Positions 1 through 8,598 of a DNA stretch of 41,230 nt are shown here, one piece after another; the stretch's first letter is position 1; the number at the start of each line of letters is the position of its first letter. Under the pieces are notes generated by a model, which worked only from the letters and a program-made list of their open reading frames with translations, did no database searches and was not told where the DNA came from. Position numbers and translations under genes: made by a program. Origin of the DNA: Planctomycetia bacterium (GTDB lineage Bacteria > Planctomycetota > Planctomycetia > Pirellulales > Thermoguttaceae); NCBI GenBank assembly GCA_030539035.1, contig JAUNSU010000023.1, positions 1-41,230 of the forward strand, read 5' to 3'.

Positions 1-3000
1 TCCGCCCATACCGCCTCCCCTACCGCCTCCCATTCCTCCGCCGCCCATACCGCCGGAAACATCATTCATGGCGCCGCCGGCAACGGTATAGGTGAACATT
101 TTGAAGAGTCCGGTAAACATGGTATCGTTGGTGAACCGGACATAAGTACGGCTGTCCATGGGGACCAGGCTGTTGGGCTGGAGCATCATTCCGGCTCCGA
201 CATTGTAGAAGCTGATGACCGGCATATATCCGGCATCTCCGGCGTATTGAACTTCGGGCATGGAATATCCCGCGTTCTTTCCGGAAGGCGCCGCGGTGTC
301 CGCAGGCTGATATTTATAGGAGGACTGATAATTCCCGTCCTTGGAGGCGACGAGAGATTGATTCGCGTTTCGCGCGGATCCGGCGGCCTGATTATCTTTA
401 AACTGGTCGACTTTTTGCGTGAGAACGCGCTGATTGTGGATCGCCATTTGATTCACGAGGGCATCGGCAGTGAGGATTTCCTGTTTGAGCTCTTCTTTTC
501 GGCGTCCTCCTTCGAGAATGATCCCGAAGCAGGCTTTATCCTCTTTGAGAGGAACCGTATAGAATGCGGAATGTTCTTTGACCGATCCGGCATTTGTTGT
601 AATGCGGACACCGACCTTATTTTGGGGAAGGGTTCCCCAGCTTTTGGAAACGAGTACGGTGTATTCGCCGTCGAATCCCATCGGACAGGTGTAGACGCGG
701 ATCCGTTGTCCTTCTTTTTGGGTATCATAAGATTTACTCAGAACGAAGGGGTCTTTTTTCAGAATTCCGCCGCTTGTTGTCCGGGGCTGGGCGAACCAGC
801 AGACTGAATGAGTCGGTTCCTGAACAGCGACATCGATTTCCGCATCGCCGGTCCAGCTGACCTCGACGACAACATCCCGAATCAGGGCGGCTGCGAGTTC
901 TTTTTCAAACTCGGCGGCCTCTTCGGTACGTCCTTCGGCGATCATTTTTTCGGTGAGCTGTTTTCCGAGATCCATTCCGTTTTGCCAAACATCTTCGACG
1001 AGTTTCCCTTCCCACGCTTGGGAAGCGATACCGAGGACGACCCATTTCTGGGCATTTTCATCGTTGAGCTGACGGGAAAGATCAAGTCCACGGACATAGG
1101 GTTCGGGCCTTGTCGGGATCGCTTTGGAGATCTCGTGATACAATTCGAGAGCGCGTTTTTTCATTCCCATCTTTTCGAGATAGGCGGCGATGCCGAGCAT
1201 GGAGACCGGATCAGCGCCGAAATCGGCGGTGGAAAGAATCGCTTTTTCAACTTCCTTTTGCGGGGCATTGCTCTGAAGGAGAACGAGGACGAGAGCCTCG
1301 TAGACCCAGGAGGCTGCGGCATTATTCCGGATACAGGAATGGAGGAGGGCTTTTGCCTCATCGTAATTTTTTGCATCGCAGAAATTTTTGACTTTTAACA
1401 TAAGATCATTATTGAAGCGGAGCAGATCATTCTGATACTGCTTCATGATCTTTTCGTTTTTCGCGGTGATTTCTGGGGAAGTTCCCTGTTCCAAAACCGG
1501 TTTTGCGATTTTGTTTGCTTCCAGATAGCGATCCCATTTTTCATTTAAGGAGACGGGAGGCTGAGCGGAAGAGTTTTGGGGAAGATCTTCACTTGCGTCG
1601 AGGTAAAAAATACCTTTTGCGGGATTGAGGGCCGGTTTCTGAAGGAAATCTTTCATGATGGAATTTCCTTTATTTTGAAGGGCTCTTGCATTGGGGACTT
1701 CGGGAGGAGCGAAGAAGGCGCCGCCGCCCATTCCACCCATCATACCGCCGCCCATCATGGACTGCTGGGGAGGAGCGATCAGGTCTTGAATGCTGTAAAG
1801 GCGGAGCGAGGTGGAGATCTGGGGATTATTTTTGAGCTGGTCCTGAGTTGTGATATACAGGGCATCATCAAGGATCGAAAAACCGAGTTCGTGAGGACGA
1901 AGAACATGGCGGAGAGCACTTCGGAGGGAGACCCCGAGGAGCGGCTGATCGATTTTCAAAGCATTTACGGAATTTCCAGTCGTTTCCTCGATATTGGCTT
2001 TATCGAAAACGATATTGATTCCGAACTGCTTTTTGATTTTTTCGAGCCAGGACTCCACCGTTTCTTCTTTATCTTCACCGCCTTCGACGTCGGTAATGGA
2101 GTCGAGAGCTTTTGCGATTTTTCTTGCCTGATCCGATTCGGTAAAGAGGGCCGTATCGGAATACTTTTCTTTTCGGGTCTTTTTGAGAGCGAGCCAGGTT
2201 TCCGGATCGGGGTAAACGATCGGCGGTTCATCGGCGATCGGAATATGAGACCGTTCGACAGACATCAGGACATCCAGAAAGCCTTTTCGGCGGCGGATAC
2301 GGAGATCCTGATTCTGGACATAAGCGTCTCTTGCGAGGACAACCAGAGCGGCCTGCGTCGGAAGAGGCGCATTTTCTCCTGCGATTGCCGCGGCGGTTTC
2401 CGCAACTTCCCAGGCGAGTACAAACTGGCTTTGCTCAACAAGGGAATTGAATCTCTTCATGAGCTCGATCAGTCTTTGTTCATTGATATCATTTTCTTTA
2501 ATAACCTTAAGACGTTCCTGAGCCGTTGCCTGATTTCGGAGTGCGATATAATCGCGCCGTTCCTTATCGGTTTTGGCTTTTTGGAGCATTTGTGCGGTTG
2601 TCGTCAATTCGTTGAGAATGGCGTTTCTGTCTTTAGGGGATAAAACGCGATCGTTTTTGACCTTCTGAATGTTGAGTTTTATGTCCTGAAGGGCAGTATC
2701 CGGATCGGTTCGGGCTATTTGGCGTGCTTCATCAATGAGGACTTTAGCGTGGGCGCGCGAAGCGGCTGTTGCCAAAGAGACATTTGTTTCTGTTGCATCC
2801 AAAAGGGTCGGTTCCGGCTTGGGTTGACTGATTTTCTGGATCTGTTCGGCCTGTTCGAAAGCTTTGGATTCTTCCATTGCCTTGGCAAGAATTGCGTTGA
2901 CATCGGTATTTTCCGGAGCCTGAGCCTGGGCCAGTTTGGCCAGCTGAGCAGCTTGCTGCGGGTTTCCGGTTTCAAGGGCCTGTTTTGCGAGATCTTTGGT

Positions 3001-4056
3001 ATCGTTCAAAATGGCAGTCGTTCCCGCTTCCGCATTTCCCAAAAGGAGACGTCCGGCGATCGGAAGAGTCAATCCCTGGTCTTTGGAAGCTTTTTCCACC
3101 ATTTTGTAAAGGTATTCATTCTTGGGATTCGAAGCGGCAGGAGCAGCTTTCCAAACGAGATCTTTCGCACCGTCTTTATTGAATTCAACGGGAATTGTAA
3201 TCGTTTCGTCCTTCATGGGGCCGGATTTTGCTCCGATAATGAAGGTTTCCCGATCACTTCGAAGCGGAGGAACCGGATTCGGAAAGACAGTGAGATTATC
3301 CGAAAATTTCGGAGCGTCCGTTGGCCAATAGACGGAAGCGGAAGCTGCTTGGGCGAGGAGTTTTCCGGCATCGGATCCGTTTTTGATCCCGGGATCAACA
3401 ACATATCCGCCGGTCTGGTTTGCCAAAGCGCCGAGAACTTCGACGTTGGTAACCGCTCCATTCGCAAAGGAACTGACCGGAACACGATCAAGAACCAATG
3501 TTTTCACCACTTCTCCAAAAGCCTTTTCATCAAGGACCGCGGAGGTACTGACCCCTCGTCCGATGAAAACGATGGAACGGTTCGCGTTTTCCAGAAAATC
3601 GAAGGAATCCCCGGCGGCCCGGAGTGATTTTTGAAGATCGGCCGCGCCGAGAGGCGTGTTTTCTTTCAGGCTTTTCATCGCCTTCTCCACTTCGGGAGAT
3701 TTCAGGGGAACAAATCCCCCTGTCAAGGATTCTGTATTTCCATCAACCGTGAAGATCTGAATACGGGCATTCGCCGGAAGATTGGAGATGAGAGATTGGA
3801 CCGCATCCTGGCCCGCTTTACGAACCTCCTCTCCAATTTGACTTGCCGATGTATCGACAAGTACGGCAACATCCGTATATTCGGCGTCCGACTTGACCGC
3901 TTCCCCTTTAAGTGGAATCAAAAAGTAATTGGTTCCATTGCTCAGTGAATAGGTGTCCATCTGAACGGCGTCTTCAGCAAAAACGGAACAACAGCCGATG
4001 ATTAAAAAACATGCTGTAATCCCCAAAGACAACGTTTTGACAAGACGAGTTCTCAT
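1..4056 (-). CDS. Large exported VWA-domain protein with STN-like domain and Gly/Met-rich tracts (3' end outside window)
   Basis: An uninterrupted frame of 1352 codons runs from an ATG at 4056 off the left edge, so the C-terminus is missing. The N-terminus is a signal sequence; it has a possible lipobox (IIGC, Cys22) and a possible signal peptidase I site after VFA (residue 27). Residues about 55-230 resemble a von Willebrand A domain, with the MIDAS motif DTSAS at 68-72. A helical, TPR-like region follows (about 350-400 and 890-930). Residues about 665-740 resemble an STN/secretin N0 domain (FGINIVFD ... ALYITT). A tract rich in Met and Gly lies at about 765-781 and another (GGMGGGMGGGRGGG) at the edge. 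The role is unknown; surface adhesion, an envelope scaffold or signalling is possible. Two promoter candidates precede it, so it need not be cotranscribed with the anti-sigma gene upstream. The domain calls are from motif reading only. Confidence 0.8.
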   Translation of the reverse strand, partial: MRTRLVKTLSLGITACFLIIGCCSVFAEDAVQMDTYSLSNGTNYFLIPLKGEAVKSDAEYTDVAVLVDTSASQIGEEVRKAGQDAVQSLISNLPANARIQIFTVDGNTESLTGGFVPLKSPEVEKAMKSLKENTPLGAADLQKSLRAAGDSFDFLENANRSIVFIGRGVSTSAVLDEKAFGEVVKTLVLDRVPVSSFANGAVTNVEVLGALANQTGGYVVDPGIKNGSDAGKLLAQAASASVYWPTDAPKFSDNLTVFPNPVPPLRSDRETFIIGAKSGPMKDETITIPVEFNKDGAKDLVWKAAPAASNPKNEYLYKMVEKASKDQGLTLPIAGRLLLGNAEAGTTAILNDTKDLAKQALETGNPQQAAQLAKLAQAQAPENTDVNAILAKAMEESKAFEQAEQIQKISQPKPEPTLLDATETNVSLATAASRAHAKVLIDEARQIARTDPDTALQDIKLNIQKVKNDRVLSPKDRNAILNELTTTAQMLQKAKTDKERRDYIALRNQATAQERLKVIKENDINEQRLIELMKRFNSLVEQSQFVLAWEVAETAAAIAGENAPLPTQAALVVLARDAYVQNQDLRIRRRKGFLDVLMSVERSHIPIADEPPIVYPDPETWLALKKTRKEKYSDTALFTESDQARKIAKALDSITDVEGGEDKEETVESWLEKIKKQFGINIVFDKANIEETTGNSVNALKIDQPLLGVSLRSALRHVLRPHELGFSILDDALYITTQDQLKNNPQISTSLRLYSIQDLIAPPQQSMMGGGMMGGMGGGAFFAPPEVPNARALQNKGNSIMKDFLQKPALNPAKGIFYLDASEDLPQNSSAQPPVSLNEKWDRYLEANKIAKPVLEQGTSPEITAKNEKIMKQYQNDLLRFNNDLMLKVKNFCDAKNYDEAKALLHSCIRNNAAASWVYEALVLVLLQSNAPQKEVEKAILSTADFGADPVSMLGIAAYLEKMGMKKRALELYHEISKAIPTRPEPYVRGLDLSRQLNDENAQKWVVLGIASQAWEGKLVEDVWQNGMDLGKQLTEKMIAEGRTEEAAEFEKELAAALIRDVVVEVSWTGDAEIDVAVQEPTHSVCWFAQPRTTSGGILKKDPFVLSKSYDTQKEGQRIRVYTCPMGFDGEYTVLVSKSWGTLPQNKVGVRITTNAGSVKEHSAFYTVPLKEDKACFGIILEGGRRKEELKQEILTADALVNQMAIHNQRVLTQKVDQFKDNQAAGSARNANQSLVASKDGNYQSSYKYQPADTAAPSGKNAGYSMPEVQYAGDAGYMPVISFYNVGAGMMLQPNSLVPMDSRTYVRFTNDTMFTGLFKMFTYTVAGGAMNDVSGGMGGGGMGGGRGGGMGG

Positions 4057-4287
4057 ACTCTTTTGATCCTCTTCTCTCAAAGTAATTCTGATATCCAATC
4101 CATTATCCGGTTTTCCGCTTCAAATCTTCGAATCAAGATCGATTCTTTGAAGGTTCGAAAACCGTAAATGGAATTTTGTCCGCCGGTGTGTTCCATGTCG
4201 GCTTGTCCCTTTTTGGCGCGGAAATGTTTCTGCGGAAAAACGGCCGGGCATAAAACATGGAATTCCATCGAAAATAACGCTCTATAC

Positions 4288-4316
4288 ATTTTACCAGCTT
4301 TTATAAAGAGTTGCAA
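4288..4316 (-). promoter_or_regulatory. Sigma70-like promoter P2 for the VWA protein gene
   Basis: On the minus strand, TTGCAA (4316-4311), a 17-bp spacer and TAAAAT (4293-4288) match the -35/-10 pattern. Transcription would start near 4281 and leave a leader of about 225 nt before the ATG at 4056. Confidence 0.5.
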
Positions 4317-4426
4317 CAGAGATTTTTTCCTTCTTGCAAAAGGTTTACAGGAAAAGAAAAAATATTTCCGGTAAGATCGAAAAAATCGATATTACATGCA
4401 ATTCACGGGATTTTACTATATTACTG

Positions 4427-4455
4427 ATTTTACCAAGATCCTCCATGTTTTTCAA
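4427..4455 (-). promoter_or_regulatory. Sigma70-like promoter P1 upstream of the VWA protein gene
   Basis: On the minus strand, TTGAAA (4455-4450), a 17-bp spacer and TAAAAT (4432-4427), with TG one base before the -10 (extended -10). It lies just downstream of the anti-sigma stop codon and would give a leader of about 364 nt. Confidence 0.5.
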
Positions 4456-4500
4456 GGATTATTTTTAGAAAAAGGAGAAAATTGAGGAAAATATTAGGGA

Positions 4501-6513
4501 TTATGTAATTTGAACAAGGAAAGGACGGGAAATTTTAACGATATCCGGCGGTCCTTGCGGCTTGACGGGCGGATTCTGATCTTTCGGCGGATCAGGAAAC
4601 GGCGGAGGGAGCGGATTGCCCTGCGGAGGAGGAAATTGCGGAATTCGATCTTGCGGAGGAGCGGGAACCGGACGGGACGGATCAGTCGGACGATTCTGGT
4701 TTCCCATTTGTCCGGGATCTTTCGGCCGGTCGGAATTCGGGAAGCGGTTGATTCCTTTTTGCGGCGCGAAGCCCCAATGAAGGATCAGAAGCTGTGCATA
4801 CATCTCTTCCGCAGGAAGGCTGAGGAGTTCGTCCCGTTGTTTTTGCGGAAGTCTGCGAAGGGTTTCCGCCAGTTCGGAAGTGGATTCACTCATTCGATAA
4901 ACCCCTTCCGGACGCGGATCTTTTTCACGAAACCGGTTCCATTGACTGTTTTCCTTGAAGACCTCGCCACGAGGTGCGTAATTCTGTCCGGGCGGAACGT
5001 TTTTCTTTCCGTTTCCATAAGGAAAGGGCGTAATATTACGAAAATCGATTCCTTTATGGAGTTCCAGTGTGAAGAGGAGACCGATCATTTTGATTTTTTC
5101 GCGATCGGAAAGTTTTTTCATATACTTTTGGGCTTCCGGAGTTAATCGTTCGATAAAATGATCGGCGGATTTTTCGACGATGAATTCCGTAATGAGATCA
5201 AAAAATCCATTTTTTCCGGCATTATTCTTTTTTCCCGCATTGGTTTTATTTTTTGAATTTCCATTTTGAGGAGGACCTTCCCCATTTTGGGGAGGCCTTT
5301 TTTCAGATCTCTTTTTTACAAATTCGTCGAATTCCGGCTTAAAAGTGCTGAGATCTTCCTTGCGGAGTTCTTTGGGGAGCTTTTCGCGAAAGCGAAGTTC
5401 CTTTTTTCCGGCTTCATAAGGATTCGAATTATCAAAGGGAAAGGCGCTGGAGGGATTACGCGGAATTCGGGAAAATTTTCCATCGTGATCTTTTTGTCCG
5501 GTCAATTCCATTCTTTTTTGGACACCTCTTCGATACTCGGTGATAAGGAATTGGATTTTTTCCAGTTTCTTATCCGGAGAAAGCTTTCCAATTTCGTCCC
5601 TTACGGTTTCGTGAACTTCGGAACAGAACCAGTTGTAATAATTTTTCATCGTTCGAAGCAGAATGGGGTTGTCGGACGAAAGCATGATTTTTTCATAAAA
5701 TTTTCGAAATTCTTCTTTTCGGGCGGGAGTGAATCGGCCAAATTTCATGAAAAGCCTTGGAAAATCGGGATCTTCCTGCAGCTGTTCCAGGGAATAATTG
5801 GCGTTGTTTTCGGGAATCCGATCATTTTTCAGCGATTCTTTTCCCATGGGGAAATTTCTTCGCGGAAAAGAACGGACCTCTTTGAGAAACAGTTCGGAAT
5901 CCTTTAACCGAAGGAGAAAGTCGAAATTACCGACGGTTTCCAGCTGATCCAGAAGGAGGATAACGGGAATGTCCTTTTTGATCTGTTTTTCCGGGTTGGG
6001 GAGGAAAAAAAGGCCGAAAACCGTTCCGATGCCGACTGCCAGCAGGAGCAGAATCAAGGAGAGAACGAAAAAGAGTTTTCTGGACCTTTGGATTCCCCTC
6101 TTTTTCTGAGTGATCTCATCATTTGCGGCGACGGCGGCCATTTCCATTGTGGATTGAGTGAGTGTACTCCCGACGGGATCCGTTTGAAGGGAACCGAGAA
6201 GATCCCATGTTTTTCGGAGATCTTCAAGTTTTTTTCGGAGTTCAGGGGATTCTGCAAGCCGCTTTTCGAAGAGGGAACGCTGATCCCCGGACAGCTCTTT
6301 GTCGAGCCACCCGATCAGAAGTTCATCTTCTTCGGAAAGATCTTCATCAAGTAATTCTTTTTCTTCGTCGGGATCATCGTATGGAAGATCCTCTTCGATC
6401 AGGAATTCTTTTTCGGCAATGGATTCGTCTTTGGGAAAGAGGGAAATCGGATCGGAAGGGGGATCTTCTTTGCCGGAATGGGAGATTGCATCATTTGAAA
6501 AGTCTTTTTTCAT
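4501..6513 (-). CDS. Transmembrane anti-sigma factor with large external domain
   Basis: 670 residues. The ATG at 6513 overlaps the sigma factor's stop codon as ATGA and has GGAGAAG just upstream, so the two are translationally coupled; a longer frame to 6579 would only overlap the sigma gene. Residues 1-62 are acidic. Residues 63-110 (LLIGWLDKELSGDQ...) resemble the cytoplasmic sigma-binding helices of anti-sigma factors but lack the zinc-binding His/Cys motif. One transmembrane segment spans about 147-171. The remaining 500 residues would be outside the membrane: charged, helical and ending in a Pro-rich tail from about residue 610. Position directly after an ECF sigma gene supports the role; the signal sensed is unknown. 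Confidence 0.75.
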   Translation of the reverse strand: MKKDFSNDAISHSGKEDPPSDPISLFPKDESIAEKEFLIEEDLPYDDPDEEKELLDEDLSEEDELLIGWLDKELSGDQRSLFEKRLAESPELRKKLEDLRKTWDLLGSLQTDPVGSTLTQSTMEMAAVAANDEITQKKRGIQRSRKLFFVLSLILLLLAVGIGTVFGLFFLPNPEKQIKKDIPVILLLDQLETVGNFDFLLRLKDSELFLKEVRSFPRRNFPMGKESLKNDRIPENNANYSLEQLQEDPDFPRLFMKFGRFTPARKEEFRKFYEKIMLSSDNPILLRTMKNYYNWFCSEVHETVRDEIGKLSPDKKLEKIQFLITEYRRGVQKRMELTGQKDHDGKFSRIPRNPSSAFPFDNSNPYEAGKKELRFREKLPKELRKEDLSTFKPEFDEFVKKRSEKRPPQNGEGPPQNGNSKNKTNAGKKNNAGKNGFFDLITEFIVEKSADHFIERLTPEAQKYMKKLSDREKIKMIGLLFTLELHKGIDFRNITPFPYGNGKKNVPPGQNYAPRGEVFKENSQWNRFREKDPRPEGVYRMSESTSELAETLRRLPQKQRDELLSLPAEEMYAQLLILHWGFAPQKGINRFPNSDRPKDPGQMGNQNRPTDPSRPVPAPPQDRIPQFPPPQGNPLPPPFPDPPKDQNPPVKPQGPPDIVKISRPFLVQIT

Positions 6514-7154
6514 TTGTCTTCTTCTCCTTCCTCGACATAAGATTTCAAGAGATCCTTCAGATTCAAACGTGCGCGGCAAAGAAGGGATTTTACCGCTTTG
6601 GGGGTTAAGGACATAATGTCGGCGATCTGCTGATAGCTCATCTTTTCAAATCGATGAAGGAGCAGGGCCATTCGCTGCCGCTCACTCAAGCAGTCGATTG
6701 CGCTTCGAACAACTTCCTGGATCTCCTTCTGCGCGAGTTGACGGGCCGGAAGCAGTCCGCTTTTTGCGAGAAGCGTATTTTCAAAAGCGAAAGAACTGCT
6801 CTGATTCGACTGCTTGCCTCCTGCTCCGCTGAAAAGAAGCTCCGGGTGCCGATGTTTGGACCGAATCGCGTTCAAGGCGATATTATGGACTATTCTGTAA
6901 AGCCAGGTGGAAAAAGGAGCGTCCGGGGAATAGGTGGACCGCGCCCGATAGATCCTCAAAAATACTTCCTGGGTAAGATCTTCCGCAAGCTGCCAATTCC
7001 CAATCATATTTTGGAGAAGAGAATGAACCCGATCCTGATTTCTGTTCATCAGTTCTTCAAAAGCAAGAGCGTCCCCTTGCTGAATTTTCAGCATAAGGAC
7101 AATGTCCGGATCCTGATCCGGTTCAAAAGGTGTCGGATAATCGGACATAAACAT
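6510..7154 (-). CDS. ECF-type RNA polymerase sigma factor
   Basis: 214 residues, usual for the group. Region 2 spans about 33-102 (AEDLTQEVFLRIYRA, then FSTWLYRIVHNIALNAIR) and region 4 about 152-205 (LSERQRMALLLHRFEKMSYQQIA, a helix-turn-helix). There is no region 3, as expected for ECF factors. Two starts are possible, ATG at 7154 (GGAG four bases upstream) or ATG at 7148. It is coupled to the anti-sigma gene by a 4-base overlap, so its activity is probably held by that membrane partner. A TATAAT (7200-7195) and a 13-bp palindrome lie upstream. The regulon cannot be read from this window. Confidence 0.92.
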   Translation of the reverse strand: MFMSDYPTPFEPDQDPDIVLMLKIQQGDALAFEELMNRNQDRVHSLLQNMIGNWQLAEDLTQEVFLRIYRARSTYSPDAPFSTWLYRIVHNIALNAIRSKHRHPELLFSGAGGKQSNQSSSFAFENTLLAKSGLLPARQLAQKEIQEVVRSAIDCLSERQRMALLLHRFEKMSYQQIADIMSLTPKAVKSLLCRARLNLKDLLKSYVEEGEEDK

Positions 7155-7220
7155 AATTCTCCGGAATGGTCCGTCTTCAAGAACACTGAAAATTATTATA
7201 ACCCCGGAAAAGAAAAAGAG

Positions 7221-7233
7221 TACCCGTCGGGTA
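7221..7233. promoter_or_regulatory. 13-bp palindrome upstream of the sigma factor gene
   Basis: TACCCGTCGGGTA has two 6-base arms around one central base. It sits 67 bases before the sigma start and about 20 bp upstream of a minus-strand TATAAT (7200-7195), where a -35 element would be. It may be an operator. A weak terminator for the symporter gene (arms TACCC/GGGTA followed by a T-rich stretch on the minus strand) is the alternative. Confidence 0.35.
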
Positions 7234-7295
7234 AAATATTATTTCTCAAAGGAAATTCTCTCAAAGTGAACTCTCCGTATTATTGCGAAAGAATA

Positions 7296-8597
7296 TCAGG
7301 AAGACTTGATCATTCCCCCTCTTTTCGCAACGATATAGGTGCAGATATTATCGCCGGCAACGTTGCACGCGGTTTCAAACATATCCAGAATCGGATTGAT
7401 CCCGAGGGCAAGGGCAACGATGCTTGCGACTTGAGCCGGTTCAAATCCCGCGTTTTCGAGGATCATAAAGAGGAGAAAGACACTTCCGCCCGGGATTCCG
7501 CCCGCCCCGATGGAGGCGAAAACGACGGAAAGAAGAAGGATCAGGAGTTGAGAAAGGCCGAAAGGAACTCCGAAAATATTTCCCGCCAATATTACGAAGA
7601 CAGGAAGATGAACGCAAACCCCGTCCATATTGACAGTACATCCGAGAGGGAGGGAAAAGCTGGACAGAGCGGAGGAAATTCCGAGTTTTTCGGAGGTTTG
7701 AAGTGAGATTGGAAGGGTTGCCGCACTCGATCGGGTCGCAAACGCGGTGAGGATCGGGGCCCGAAGCCGGAACAGCAGCCGATACGGATTTTCGCGGCAG
7801 AAGATCAGAACAGCCAGCGGATAAATCAGAAGGAGCATTCCGAGAACCCCGATCACGACGCAAGAGACGATTCGTAAATAGGGACCGAAAAGAATCGTTC
7901 CGTTTTTCATAAAGTTGGTAAAGGTCAACGCGAAGACGCCAAACGGGAAATACTCCATGATCCAGTCGATCAGTTTAAAGGAGATTATTCTTGCGGCATC
8001 GCAGACACTGAGAAACGCATTGATATTATTGGAATCTTTTTCGCTCGTTTTCGCATGATCGAGAAGGACCCTTGCGGCAAGTCCGAACAGGATCGAGAAG
8101 ATCACGATCGGAAGAAATCGCCCATGAGCGAGGGCTTCGAACGGATTTTGGAAGAGTCCGGCAAAAAAGGATCCGATATTTCCGGCGGTTGGATCATTTT
8201 TCAGAACTTCCGCGCCAAGCTGGGATCCCGCGGTTTTTTCGGAGAAATTGGCCATTTTCGGATTGAGGAAAAAAGCGAGCAGAACCCCAAAGACCGTTGC
8301 GAAAAGAGAGGTGAGAAAATACCAGACCATTACGGAAAGTCCCAGCTTTCCCGATTTTTTCAAGGGAAGACTTGCCGATCCGAGAATGAGAGAAAAGAAA
8401 ATGATCGGGAAAACGACCATCTTGAGCATGGAGATCAGAACGAGTCCGAAAGGATCCGAAATACTTACGATTTTCTGAATCTTTGGGTCGGGTAATTGGG
8501 AACACAAAAGGCCAATTCCGATCCCGAGAACAAATCCTGCAAGAATGCGCCAAACCAAAGGAACGGCAAAATAAACAGTGAAAAATTTCTTTATCAT
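7296..8597 (-). CDS. Sodium/amino acid symporter, DAACS (SLC1) family
   Basis: 433 residues, usual length, very hydrophobic throughout. Hallmarks of the family are present: the HP1 loop TRSSAATLP, the TM7 motif NMDG, the HP2 loop ASIGAGGIPGGS and the TM8 motif DMFETACNVAGD. It would carry an amino acid or dicarboxylate inward with Na+. In TM8 the arginine that binds the acidic side chain in GltPh (R397) aligns with Glu, while the following Thr, Asn and Asp are kept. A Ser/Thr or other non-acidic substrate is therefore more likely than glutamate or aspartate. The ATG follows the stop of the CCA enzyme gene by one base, so it belongs to that operon. Confidence 0.9.
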   Translation of the reverse strand: MIKKFFTVYFAVPLVWRILAGFVLGIGIGLLCSQLPDPKIQKIVSISDPFGLVLISMLKMVVFPIIFFSLILGSASLPLKKSGKLGLSVMVWYFLTSLFATVFGVLLAFFLNPKMANFSEKTAGSQLGAEVLKNDPTAGNIGSFFAGLFQNPFEALAHGRFLPIVIFSILFGLAARVLLDHAKTSEKDSNNINAFLSVCDAARIISFKLIDWIMEYFPFGVFALTFTNFMKNGTILFGPYLRIVSCVVIGVLGMLLLIYPLAVLIFCRENPYRLLFRLRAPILTAFATRSSAATLPISLQTSEKLGISSALSSFSLPLGCTVNMDGVCVHLPVFVILAGNIFGVPFGLSQLLILLLSVVFASIGAGGIPGGSVFLLFMILENAGFEPAQVASIVALALGINPILDMFETACNVAGDNICTYIVAKRGGMIKSS

Positions 8598-8598
8598 T

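Larger units (their letters stand above)
4057..4500. other. Intergenic region of 444 bp: tandem promoters and long leader, no convincing gene
   Basis: No credible coding region is seen; short ORFs on both strands lack ribosome sites and recognisable products. The stretch holds the two minus-strand promoter candidates and an 8-bp perfect inverted repeat, TTCCATGT (4191-4198) and ACATGGAA (4255-4262), inside the presumed leader of the VWA gene. The half from about 4300 to 4500 is A+T-rich. No Rho-independent terminator is obvious after the anti-sigma gene. Confidence 0.5.

Noticed and set aside
247-3948. Five long plus-strand ORFs (247-807, 808-1398, 1576-2643, 2719-3627, 3631-3948)
   Set aside because: They are antisense to the continuous 1352-codon minus-strand frame, which has a signal peptide and recognisable domains. 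The plus-strand products are Phe/Gly/Arg-rich without motifs.
4077-4374. Small ORFs on both strands (79 and 68 codons) in the 4057-4500 gap
   Set aside because: No ribosome site, no recognisable product, and they overlap promoter elements and the leader of the VWA gene.
6654-7706. 350-codon plus-strand ORF
   Set aside because: It runs antisense through the sigma factor and symporter genes and their gap; the product has no family-like features.
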